A stretch of 10,812 nucleotides of DNA from Ignavibacteriota bacterium (GTDB lineage: Bacteria > Bacteroidota > Ignavibacteria > UBA10030 > SZUA-254), in contig JACPVN010000418.1 of NCBI GenBank assembly GCA_016191715.1, positions 1 to 10,812 on the forward strand. The letters are read 5' to 3'. Positions 1 through 6,914 of this stretch are shown here, piece after piece. The position numbers and the translations under genes were made by a program. Below the pieces are notes generated by a model. The model had not been told where the DNA came from, made no database searches, and worked only from the letters and a program-made list of their open reading frames with translations. Every line of letters begins with the position of its first letter. Position 1 is the first letter of the stretch.

Positions 1-1
1 A

Positions 2-457
2 GAAGATTATGACGGCGCGGAGCCAACAGGAAACTCTGTTTCAGTTCTCAATTTGCTTCGACTTGCTCACATCACATCAAACAATGATTGGAAATTGAAG
101 GCAGAACAAACTCTCAATCTTTTCGGTGCAAGTCTCAGTACGCATCCCCACGTTCTTCCCCAAATGCTTGTTGCGCTTGATTGGTGGTTATCAACCCCGA
201 AAGAAATTATACTTGTTGGAGAAATTGATTCGGAAGAGATTCAGACACTTGTAACAGAAATTCATTCTCGTTTTCTTCCTTACAAAGTTCTACTTTTTGT
301 TGATGAACAAAGCAGAAAATCGCTTGAAAAGATTCTTCCTTTCATCAAAGAAATGCAACAGATAGACAACAAACCAACTGCATACATCTGTAAAAATTTT
401 GCTTGTCAACTTCCAACTTCTGATATTTCGGTCGTGCGTGAACTGCTTACGAAATAA
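2..457 (+). CDS. C-terminal part of a YyaL/DUF255 (SSP411-like) thioredoxin-domain protein, 5' end outside window
   Basis: The reading frame is open from base 2 to the stop at 455-457, so about 151 residues of a larger protein are visible. The first residues contain YDGAEPTGNSVSVLNLLRL, the conserved late motif of the YyaL / spermatogenesis-associated protein 20 family (N-terminal thioredoxin-like DUF255 domain followed by an (alpha/alpha)6 barrel). Near the end, YICKNFACQLPTSD matches the family's usual Cys-containing C-terminus. Full-length members are about 670-700 residues, so roughly the last fifth is here. A TTG at 53 could be read as a start, but the motif upstream of it is in frame and conserved, so this is a truncated view and not a small gene. 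The family's biochemical role is poorly known. Its stop lies 5 bases before the CDF gene, which suggests co-transcription. Confidence 0.85.
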   Translation, partial: EDYDGAEPTGNSVSVLNLLRLAHITSNNDWKLKAEQTLNLFGASLSTHPHVLPQMLVALDWWLSTPKEIILVGEIDSEEIQTLVTEIHSRFLPYKVLLFVDEQSRKSLEKILPFIKEMQQIDNKPTAYICKNFACQLPTSDISVVRELLTK

Positions 458-462
458 CTCAG

Positions 463-1404
463 ATGGACCCGATCATTCTTTCACAAAGCAATGATGAAGT
501 AAACGCAAACAGCAAGTTTGCGATGCGCCTCTCCCTCATCGTCGGCGTCTTCATGCTGGTGGTGAAAGTGTACGCGTACATCGTTACCGGTTCCGCCGCC
601 ATTCTTTCCGACGCAGCTGAATCGGTTGTTCACATTCTTGCAATTTCATTTGCCGCGTACAGTTTGTGGCTTAGTCTCAAGCCCGCAGACGATACACACC
701 TCTACGGACACGACCGCATCAGTTTTTTCTCCGCCGGCTTTGAAGGTGCGATGATTATCCTTGCCGCAATCTACATTGTAGTGGAGTCCATTCTTAAATG
801 GATCCAGGGATTACAAATTGAGAATATCGAGCAAGGAATTTATTTCACCGTCGCGGCAACAATCATCAACGGTGCGCTCGGCGGATATTTGTTGTATCGT
901 GGGAAGAAAAATCACTCGCTCATCCTTAAAGCAAACGGCAAACACGTTCTCACCGATAGTTGGACAAGTCTGGGCGTCATCGTCGGATTGCTTCTCACAA
1001 AATTTACCGGCTGGCTACCGTTCGATCCGATTATCGCTATCGTTGTTGCAATCAATATTTTATGGACAGGCGGGAATCTCATCCGTCAATCCATCGGCGG
1101 CTTGATGGACGAAGCCAATCCTGAAGTCGGTGCAAAACTTCAATCAATCCTTCATCAACAAACGGAGAAATTCAACATCGGATTTCATCACCTTCGACAT
1201 CGCAACGCGGGCAACAAGTTGCTTATTGAATTTCATCTTCTCTTCCCTGACAACGCTACGATTGCCAATGCTCATCTCGAAGCAACCGTCATCGAACAGG
1301 AAATAAAAAAAGCATTTCCGATGCAGACAGAAATTATCAGTCATCTTGAGCCGAGCGAAAGTCACGATGAAGTTCACGCGCAACTTCTGAACGCTCGCGG
1401 ATAA
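463..1404 (+). CDS. Cation diffusion facilitator (CDF) family transporter
   Basis: This 313-residue protein has the CDF layout. About six membrane segments lie between residues 22 and 205, followed by a cytoplasmic ferredoxin-like domain (about 215-300). Family marks are TGSAAILSDAAESVVH in TM2 (42-57), HLYGHDRISFF in the TM2-TM3 loop (80-90), and HVLTDS in TM5 (162-167). CDF proteins export divalent metals such as Zn, Fe, Mn, Co or Cd, usually by proton antiport. Aligned on the TGS motif to E. coli YiiP (site D45, D49, H153, D157), the metal site here would be E53, H57, H162 and D166, so the TM2 pair differs from the usual (H/D)xxxD. The metal cannot be told from sequence alone. The ATG at 463 is 5 bases after the upstream stop and has no clear Shine-Dalgarno. 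The gene sits 10 bases before the glycosyltransferase and is probably in the same operon. Confidence 0.93.
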   Translation: MDPIILSQSNDEVNANSKFAMRLSLIVGVFMLVVKVYAYIVTGSAAILSDAAESVVHILAISFAAYSLWLSLKPADDTHLYGHDRISFFSAGFEGAMIILAAIYIVVESILKWIQGLQIENIEQGIYFTVAATIINGALGGYLLYRGKKNHSLILKANGKHVLTDSWTSLGVIVGLLLTKFTGWLPFDPIIAIVVAINILWTGGNLIRQSIGGLMDEANPEVGAKLQSILHQQTEKFNIGFHHLRHRNAGNKLLIEFHLLFPDNATIANAHLEATVIEQEIKKAFPMQTEIISHLEPSESHDEVHAQLLNARG

Positions 1405-1414
1405 TGATATCAAT

Positions 1415-3805
1415 ATGAAGAATAAACTCAGAGAACATGTTGGACTGTTAGTTCTTTGTACTTTGTTCTTTGTACTTGGTTTGCTCAGAATCAGTGACCG
1501 TTCTCTTCTCACTCCCGATAGTTGTCAGTATCTTCTCTGGGGAAACTCGCTCGCTCACCTTCAGGGTTTTGTTGACAACACAACTCCCGAGCCTGACAAA
1601 TTCGTCAATCATGGTCCTCTGTATTCCATCCTCATCGCTCCGATTGAACTGATATTCCCGCTCTCTGTTCCTGCGGTGAAAGTTTGGACATTATTCTTTG
1701 GAATTTCAGCAATCATACTTTTTTATTTTCTCCTTCTACGATTTTTCAATCGAACGATTGCTACAGTCGCATCTGTCTTTTTCGCTTTCAATCCGATTTT
1801 ACTTCTCTATTCGACAGAAGTTCTTTCGGATGTCCCGTTTGTTGTTGCAACCCTTGCTTCATGTATCTTCTTCTTCAAACAACAAGAAGAAACCGAGAAG
1901 CAGAATTTGTTCTACGTATTGCTAATTATTGGTATCATTGCTGCAACAGTACTTCGTGAAATCGGATTATCGCTTGTTGCTGTTGTTGTCCTGATGTATG
2001 CACTGAGAAAAGATTGGAAACGAGCGCTTATCATAGCGGGATGTGTTGCAGTTGCTCTTGGAATGTGGAATATCCGAAATCATCTACTTGTGGAAAAAAC
2101 ATTTTTCTCACAGACAGGAAATTCACCATGGGTCTTCGACCACATCATGACATCGTCCGACACTTCCTTTCTCTATGAACTTCTCGTTCGATATTGGTAT
2201 AACCTGAATGCATATTCCAATTTTCTCTCCGGCTTGATGTTCTATCCAACATTTGCCACGCAACAACTCTCAACCATCTTCAGCGATGCATCATGGCTTT
2301 ACCAATACACCACACAATTATTTGAAACAGGCAGGTATTTCATTTTCTTTCTTTTCCTTCCAACATTTTTTCTTGGACTCATTTCACCACTCCAACAATC
2401 CAATACTCCATTACTCCAAAACTCCCTTACACCCCAGCACATCAGCACCCGCGCTCTGTTGCTCCTCTTCATCCCCGCATACCTTCTCATCCTGTGTATT
2501 TTTCCATTCAACGATATACGCTACATGCTTCCACTCGTTCCGTTTATTCTTTTCTTTTGTTTGATGGGATTGAAATATATTGTCAGCAGGTTTACTTGGT
2601 TTGATTTTTTCAAACGAAAAGTCTTTGCTATTATGTTGGCAGGAGTTGTTATCATCCCTAATGCCATCAGCATTTCAGAAATGATTCGTCACAACATCAA
2701 CTCGAACAAAGCGAACGCGTTACCTTGGAATGAAATAGGATATTGGATTCAACAGAACACCCCCGAGAAGAGTGTAATAGCAAGCCCGATAAAAGACCTC
2801 GCTCTGTTCTCCGGAGGTGAACGAAAGGTGTTTTTGATGTATCCGAACATCGAAGTTCCAAGATTTGAATTCTCTCTTCGTGATTATCAAGCCGAGTATC
2901 TGTTGTCGCCTCATTCTTTTGAGGACGCGACAATGTTTGAAATGAACATGCTCGAATCATCACGCTTCACGTTCGAGCATGTTTACACTGCGGGAAATCT
3001 TCATCTCTACAAGATTCATTCGACAATGAAAGAACCCTCACGTATAAAATTCAATGTCGCAAATACCAGAAGCATTTCCGGTCATCTTGTCATCGCCCGA
3101 CGGTTCATCCTGCAGGAACAATATGATAACGCGGAACAACTCCTTGATTCAATCGTCGCTCTCGCACCGTTTCGTCCCGATGTTCTTTTTCAACAATTGA
3201 TATGTTCATCGCTTCAAAGGAATGAAGCAAAAGCACACCAAGTGTATCAACAACTCACAGCGCTTCCATCTGATGTCGGAATCTACATCCAACCTGCTCA
3301 ACGACAACTTGAACTTCTTCGTCTTCTCCGTGATGCCGAATCCTCAACTTCCGACGAATACAGAAGTGTCAAAACATTAAAAGCCGCTTCCGGATTTTGG
3401 AACTTAGGTTATTACAATCGGGCGTCTTCATTGATGGATGCCTTGCTGTCGGACAGTTCTCAATACTTTGAAGGATTATTGTGGGGAACTCACTTCGCAA
3501 TACAACGAGGAGATGTCAAGAGAGCAAAACTGTACCATCAGCAATTGTGGGGGCTTGATTCACTGAACACGCTCGTTCATTCTTATCGAAAAATTCTCGC
3601 GTTGAATGATTCTCTTGTCACCGATACATCTTCCCGCTCCCGTTCACTTCGACACTTAGCGCTTGCAAAAGTATATCAATCAATCGAATTGAAGGAAGAA
3701 GCGATTGATGAAGCAGAACGAGCGTTGGGCAATGCGATGGGAAATAAAGCGGCGTTAGATTTTTATCAGATGTTGCTTAAAAATAAACGCACCAACACTT
3801 TCTGA
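1415..3805 (+). CDS. GT-C fold (GT39/ArnT/PMT_2-like) membrane glycosyltransferase with helical-repeat C-terminal domain
   Basis: This 796-residue protein has a strongly hydrophobic N-terminal half (about residues 8-425, roughly ten or more membrane segments) and a soluble C-terminal part. Early acidic D35 in LLTPDSCQYL, HGPLYS at 66-71, STEVLSDVPF at 133-142, WNIRN at 218-222 and DIRYMLPLVPF at 367-377 follow the pattern of lipid-phosphate-sugar-dependent GT-C enzymes. These transfer a sugar from a polyprenyl phosphate on the outer face of the membrane. From about residue 545 to the end the protein is helical with TPR-like spacing, for example residues 565-585 and 740-775. This may bind a partner or acceptor. 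The substrate is unknown. An odd 16-residue polar stretch at 326-341 is encoded by a period-8 tandem repeat (separate entry). The ATG at 1415 fits the first membrane helix and lies 10 bases after the CDF stop. The GT2 gene 79 bases downstream may supply the lipid-linked sugar. Confidence 0.85.
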   Translation: MKNKLREHVGLLVLCTLFFVLGLLRISDRSLLTPDSCQYLLWGNSLAHLQGFVDNTTPEPDKFVNHGPLYSILIAPIELIFPLSVPAVKVWTLFFGISAIILFYFLLLRFFNRTIATVASVFFAFNPILLLYSTEVLSDVPFVVATLASCIFFFKQQEETEKQNLFYVLLIIGIIAATVLREIGLSLVAVVVLMYALRKDWKRALIIAGCVAVALGMWNIRNHLLVEKTFFSQTGNSPWVFDHIMTSSDTSFLYELLVRYWYNLNAYSNFLSGLMFYPTFATQQLSTIFSDASWLYQYTTQLFETGRYFIFFLFLPTFFLGLISPLQQSNTPLLQNSLTPQHISTRALLLLFIPAYLLILCIFPFNDIRYMLPLVPFILFFCLMGLKYIVSRFTWFDFFKRKVFAIMLAGVVIIPNAISISEMIRHNINSNKANALPWNEIGYWIQQNTPEKSVIASPIKDLALFSGGERKVFLMYPNIEVPRFEFSLRDYQAEYLLSPHSFEDATMFEMNMLESSRFTFEHVYTAGNLHLYKIHSTMKEPSRIKFNVANTRSISGHLVIARRFILQEQYDNAEQLLDSIVALAPFRPDVLFQQLICSSLQRNEAKAHQVYQQLTALPSDVGIYIQPAQRQLELLRLLRDAESSTSDEYRSVKTLKAASGFWNLGYYNRASSLMDALLSDSSQYFEGLLWGTHFAIQRGDVKRAKLYHQQLWGLDSLNTLVHSYRKILALNDSLVTDTSSRSRSLRHLALAKVYQSIELKEEAIDEAERALGNAMGNKAALDFYQMLLKNKRTNTF
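2389..2436 (+). repeat. Period-8 tandem repeat (six degenerate ACTCCANN units) inside the GT-C gene
   Basis: Six consecutive 8-base units start at 2389, 2397, 2405, 2413, 2421 and 2429, with consensus ACTCCANN. Units three and four are the clearest. The array is 48 bases, a multiple of both 8 and 3, so it keeps the reading frame although the unit itself does not. It encodes a polar, Gln/Asn/Pro/Leu-rich loop (GT-C residues about 326-341) between two hydrophobic segments, in a place where extra residues would be tolerated. No repeat at the protein level is seen, because each unit is read in a shifted phase. Confidence 0.75.
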
Positions 3806-3847
3806 AAACAACTACTTTCCATACATTGGTTCAAACAAAATAATTCG

Positions 3848-3862
3848 TCCCGCTTTGCGGGA
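3848..3862. other. Small GC-rich hairpin upstream of the GT2 gene
   Basis: TCCCGC, TTT, GCGGGA forms a perfect 6-bp stem with a three-base loop in the 79-base gap between the GT-C stop and the GT2 start. No T-run follows on either strand, so it is not a typical intrinsic terminator. It could be a transcript-processing or stability element, or a small dispersed palindrome. Confidence 0.5.
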
Positions 3863-3864
3863 AC

Positions 3865-3881
3865 AATCCGAAATCCGAAAT
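3865..3881 (+). repeat. Short period-7 repeat just before the GT2 start codon
   Basis: AATCCGA occurs twice in direct succession (3865-3871, 3872-3878) followed by AAT. With only about 2.4 copies this could be chance. It lies where a ribosome binding site would be expected, and none is seen. Its character (short unit, no coding role) resembles the period-8 arrays elsewhere in the window. Confidence 0.4.
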
Positions 3882-3884
3882 TTT

Positions 3885-4571
3885 ATGAAGCTATCCGTCA
3901 TCATACCTATCTACAACGAACGCGCAACCGTTCTTGAACTTGTTCGCCGTGTGCAGGCGGTTGATTTTCCGAAAGAGATTATCCTTGTTGATGATTACTC
4001 AACCGACGGCACAAGAGAAATCCTGAAACAATTTGAGCAGGATAAACCTGAAGGCATTAAATTTCTTTACCACGAAATCAACAAGGGAAAAGGCGCGGCA
4101 TTCCGAACCGGTATTGGCGCGGTTGAAGGAGAGATTGTTGTCGTACAAGATGCCGACCTCGAATACGACCCGAACGATTACTACAAACTCCTCAAACCAA
4201 TTCTCGACGGACGAGCGGATGTTGTCTTCGGCTCGCGCTTTGTCGGAAGCGAAGAGCATCGTGTGTTATATTTCTGGCATTATCTCGGAAATAAGTTTCT
4301 CACTCTCTTCATCAATATGGTAACCAACCTCAACCTCAGCGACATGGAAACTTGTTACAAAATGATTCGCACAGATGTTCTGAAAAAGATTTCACTTCAG
4401 GAAAATCGTTTCGGCTTCGACCCGGAGTTTACCGCTAAAGTTGCAAGGTTGAAATGCAGAATTTATGAAGTCGGTGTTTCGTACAGCGGAAGAGATTATG
4501 CACAGGGAAAAAAGATTACGTGGAAAGATGGCGTGCGGGTGTTGTGGTGTATATTGAAGTATGGAATTTAA
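3885..4571 (+). CDS. Family 2 glycosyltransferase, DPM1-like polyprenyl-phosphate sugar synthase type
   Basis: The 228-residue product starts at the ATG giving MKLSVIIPIYNE. An in-frame TTG at 3855 would add ten residues that run through the hairpin and repeat, so the ATG is preferred. GT-A fold marks are SVIIPIYNE (4-12), ILVDDYSTDGT (about 33-43), and the metal/nucleotide-binding QDADLEYDP containing the DxD motif (about 88-96). GSRF and the late FGFDPEFTAKVAR follow. This matches dolichyl- or undecaprenyl-phosphate mannosyl/glucosyltransferases, which move a hexose from GDP- or UDP-sugar to polyprenyl phosphate on the cytoplasmic face. There is no C-terminal membrane domain, as in DPM1-type enzymes. 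Its neighbour, a GT-C transferase, is the sort of enzyme that uses this product. The sugar is not identifiable from sequence. It is the last gene of the left + strand cluster. Confidence 0.88.
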   Translation: MKLSVIIPIYNERATVLELVRRVQAVDFPKEIILVDDYSTDGTREILKQFEQDKPEGIKFLYHEINKGKGAAFRTGIGAVEGEIVVVQDADLEYDPNDYYKLLKPILDGRADVVFGSRFVGSEEHRVLYFWHYLGNKFLTLFINMVTNLNLSDMETCYKMIRTDVLKKISLQENRFGFDPEFTAKVARLKCRIYEVGVSYSGRDYAQGKKITWKDGVRVLWCILKYGI

Positions 4572-4595
4572 TGGTCAAACTAAATAATATTAGAA

Positions 4596-4616
4596 AAACA
4601 AATTGTATATTTGTTT
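4596..4616. promoter_or_regulatory. Perfect 8-bp palindrome upstream of the OLD-family gene, possible operator
   Basis: AAACAAAT (4596-4603), spacer TGTAT, then ATTTGTTT (4609-4616) is a perfect inverted repeat 25 bases after the GT2 stop and about 93 bases before the OLD-family ATG. It could be a repressor binding site, or a weak AT-only stem. It is not followed by a T-run, so a terminator is less likely. Confidence 0.4.
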
Positions 4617-4658
4617 AAATATGTTTTACCTCACTAAATCCTCCAAAAAATAATTTGC

Positions 4659-4679
4659 TTATTATCTCATGATAAGTAA
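4659..4679. promoter_or_regulatory. Imperfect inverted repeat close to the OLD-family start, possible operator or leader hairpin
   Basis: TTATTATC (4659-4666) and GATAAGTAA (4671-4679) pair over eight positions with one bulged G, around the loop TCAT. It ends 30 bases before the ATG at 4710. It may lie in the promoter or 5' leader. AT-rich sequence makes chance palindromes common, so support is limited. Confidence 0.3.
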
Positions 4680-4709
4680 TAAATTGAACCATTGTTACCG
4701 AGAATAATT

Positions 4710-6524
4710 ATGTTAATATCTAATGTACACATCGAAAATTTCAAACGGTTTCAGAATTTACCCATAGACTTCCAATCACTTGATTGTCTAGTAGGAGGAA
4801 ATAATAGTGGAAAAAGCACCTTACTTCAGGCAATGGCTTTATATGATTTTGTTGTACACAATTGTTTATTTAAAAAAGATAATAACGGCAATGCTAACGG
4901 GCGTTATCAGATTGAAGTGAAAAACCGTTCTATCGCTCCTGAAGAATTTGTGGTACTACCAGTAGCAAGACCAATTGATTTTTGGACAGATAGAATCTCT
5001 CAACGACAGCGTAATCATATCATTATTAGTGTAAAAGTCACATTTGAAAATAAAGAAGAAGTGAAGGCAAATCTTGATCTGAATTATAACCGTTTTTCCA
5101 TATCTCTTGAAACTAAGAATGACCAACCGTGGCTACAAGAATTGATGAAGTTTAAAATTTCTTATCTACCTGTGTTCTCTACTTTTTTGACTCAAGAGGA
5201 AAGAAGAACCCCAGCAGTTATTGAAGATGCTCTTGCTCGAGGAAGAGTCAATAGTGTTATCCGTAATTTGTTATATAATCTTAACAAAGAAGGAAAAATT
5301 CATGAACTTGAATCTATATTAAAAAATGCAATACCCGGATTCAATAATTTATCCATACGTTTTGATGAGATTACAGACAGATTCATTGACGTGTCTTATA
5401 ATGAAGAAGGAAAGAAAAAAGAATTTGACCTATTTATGGCAGGTAGTGGTTTTCAACAGTTTGTATATCTCTTTGGTTTTATCTTACTCCGCGACCCAAA
5501 TGTTATTTTACTTGATGAACCCGATGTACACCTTCACGGAACATTACAAGCCAGTTTACTTGAAGAATTAAAACGTCTCGTGACTAATGGGAAACAAGTC
5601 ATTTTTGCAACCCATTCCAAAGACTTAATAACAAAAATTGATGCCGACAATATTATTTTCCTCAATGACGGAAAAGCTACCCGCCTTAAAGTGAACTTTG
5701 ATAAATATGAAACATTAGAATCACTTGGTTCCATTGACAATATTCAGATTGCGCAAATGCAGGCATTTAAAAGATTATTAGTAGTTGAAGATTATGATGA
5801 CTGGAAATACCTACAGGTATTTGGTAGAAAAATTCTAGGCGAAAGCAATTGGCAAAAAGTTGAACGCAGATTGGCTGTTTGTCCCGCTAAGGGAAACCCA
5901 TACACTCAAGATATGCCCCGTCTAAAAAAACAACTCACTAGCATGTTTTCCCTGGGCAGTTCTGGTACTCCCTTAAAATTATTTGTTATATGTGACCTGG
6001 ATTATTATCCAGATAGAGAAGAATTACTAAGGGAAAGGAATAAACAAGATTCGGATATTGAATTTTATATATGGCAACGAAGTGAAATTGAGAATTATCT
6101 TTTAAATACTAAAATTATTTGGAAAGCAGTTTATAGTAAAAATAAGGGAGTAGATCTTTTTTCTGATGCATTAGACGTTGAATTTAATAATCTTCTTAAT
6201 AATAGTAGAGAAACAGTCGAAGAAAAATACATTAATGGATTTGAGTATTATCGAAACACCAAAAAGACGGGCTGGAACGCTGCTACCATTAATCAAAAAG
6301 CAAAAGAACTATTGAAAAAATCTTGGGAAACAAATAAAATCAATTTTACTGATGCCAAAGATTATATTTTACCTGGCATAAAGAGATGGCTTCAATCGAA
6401 CGGTCTGCCGCAATTTTCAGACATTACATTAGCTAATAGTTTTGATTTCCCTGAAATTGACAAAGAAATAATAAATACTATCAACAATCTTGCATCTTTT
6501 GCAGGTATAAAGATTGATTCTTAA
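4710..6524 (+). CDS. OLD-family ATP-dependent endonuclease-like protein (ABC ATPase plus C-terminal TOPRIM/DUF4435-like domain)
   Basis: The 604-residue product starts at the ATG at 4710 (MLISNVHIENFKRF, typical for the family). An in-frame TTG at 4692 adds six residues and is less likely; a weak GAGA lies six bases before the ATG. N-terminal ATPase marks are Walker A GGNNSGKST (29-37), a signature-like GSGFQQ (245-250), Walker B VILLDEPD (265-272), and switch histidine H302 in IFATHSKD. The C-terminal part has the TOPRIM pattern: E360 in LLVVEDYDDW, the acidic pair D429/D431 in VICDLDYYPD, then WQRSEIENYLL (456-465), as in OLD and DUF4435 proteins. The usual VEG glycine is Asp361. The length is close to phage P2 OLD. 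No helicase (Gabija), reverse transcriptase or second PARIS gene is adjacent, so it resembles stand-alone class 1 OLD. Defence against phage is inferred from the family. Base use is much AT-richer than its neighbours, suggesting transfer. Confidence 0.87.
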   Translation: MLISNVHIENFKRFQNLPIDFQSLDCLVGGNNSGKSTLLQAMALYDFVVHNCLFKKDNNGNANGRYQIEVKNRSIAPEEFVVLPVARPIDFWTDRISQRQRNHIIISVKVTFENKEEVKANLDLNYNRFSISLETKNDQPWLQELMKFKISYLPVFSTFLTQEERRTPAVIEDALARGRVNSVIRNLLYNLNKEGKIHELESILKNAIPGFNNLSIRFDEITDRFIDVSYNEEGKKKEFDLFMAGSGFQQFVYLFGFILLRDPNVILLDEPDVHLHGTLQASLLEELKRLVTNGKQVIFATHSKDLITKIDADNIIFLNDGKATRLKVNFDKYETLESLGSIDNIQIAQMQAFKRLLVVEDYDDWKYLQVFGRKILGESNWQKVERRLAVCPAKGNPYTQDMPRLKKQLTSMFSLGSSGTPLKLFVICDLDYYPDREELLRERNKQDSDIEFYIWQRSEIENYLLNTKIIWKAVYSKNKGVDLFSDALDVEFNNLLNNSRETVEEKYINGFEYYRNTKKTGWNAATINQKAKELLKKSWETNKINFTDAKDYILPGIKRWLQSNGLPQFSDITLANSFDFPEIDKEIINTINNLASFAGIKIDS

Positions 6525-6596
6525 GTACATAATGTTAACGACAAAGAACAATTGAAAAATAAGATCGTTAAACTTAGTTCAGAATTTCGTCCTTGA
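6525..6596 (+). other. Spacer with in-frame readthrough stretch after the OLD-family stop
   Basis: After the TAA at 6522-6524 the same frame stays open for 23 codons, up to the TGA at 6594-6596, and reads as a polar, helix-like peptide (for example KEQLKNKIVKLSSEF). It may be a former C-terminal tail cut off by a stop mutation, a remnant of another gene such as a missing partner, or chance in AT-rich DNA. No start with a ribosome binding site was found in it. Confidence 0.25.
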
Positions 6597-6601
6597 AAAC
6601 A

Positions 6602-6914
6602 ATGGATCAAAACGAAGTTATAACAATTCTCAAAAAAAATTCCCTCCACAAATCCATTTTGACTTTGTGAAAGTTTATTTGTTTGAACCTAACGCGAGAC
6701 ACACTTCACGGCAAGATAGCGACATTGATGTGACAGTGATTATCAGAAATGTTGAAGGAGAGTTTATAAAAATTATACTCCACTTCTTTGGAAACTTAGA
6801 AGACAAGTTGATGAACGCATCAAACCTATTCTTTTCGTAGGAACTTCAGATCGGAGCGGTTTTCTCAATGACATCCTTCAAAATGGCATTAAAGTGCCGA
6901 TATTAAAAAGGTGA
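6602..6914 (+). pseudogene. Frameshifted MNT-type nucleotidyltransferase remnant
   Basis: Three frames read in turn give one recognisable protein of about 104 residues. From the ATG at 6602 the start is MDQNEVITILKK. At the run of eight A (6632-6639) the frame must change to reach HFDFVKVYLFEPNARHTSRQ, DSDIDVTVIIRNVEGEFIK. Around 6772-6777 a second shift leads into TPLLWKLRRQVDERIKPILF and GFLNDILQNGIKVPILKR, with TGA at 6912-6914. This is the minimal nucleotidyltransferase (MNT) pattern. Such proteins act with HEPN toxins or as stand-alone transferases. The metal-binding DSDID survives, but the GS(Y)ARG motif expected after YLF reads EPNARH, so the nucleotide-binding loop is lost too. Two frameshifts plus a damaged active site argue for real decay and not only sequencing error. 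No HEPN partner is visible. It follows the OLD-family gene by 77 bases and shares its AT-rich composition. Confidence 0.75.

Noticed and set aside
1144..1512. Open frame on the - strand across the CDF / GT-C junction (122 codons)
   Set aside because: It is antisense to two well-supported genes, has no family resemblance, and its composition follows from the coding bias of the other strand.
3848..3862. GC-rich hairpin as an intrinsic terminator of the GT-C gene
   Set aside because: No T-run follows on either strand, and the downstream GT2 gene is likely functionally linked.
4606..4613. TATATTTG matching the Bacteroidota -7 promoter motif TAnnTTTG
   Set aside because: No -33 TTTG-like element was found at the expected distance upstream, and the motif lies inside a palindrome in AT-rich DNA, so a chance match is likely.
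4692..4709. Upstream TTG start for the OLD-family gene
   Set aside because: The ATG at 4710 gives the usual N-terminus, beginning directly with the first beta strand, and has a weak GAGA at suitable spacing.
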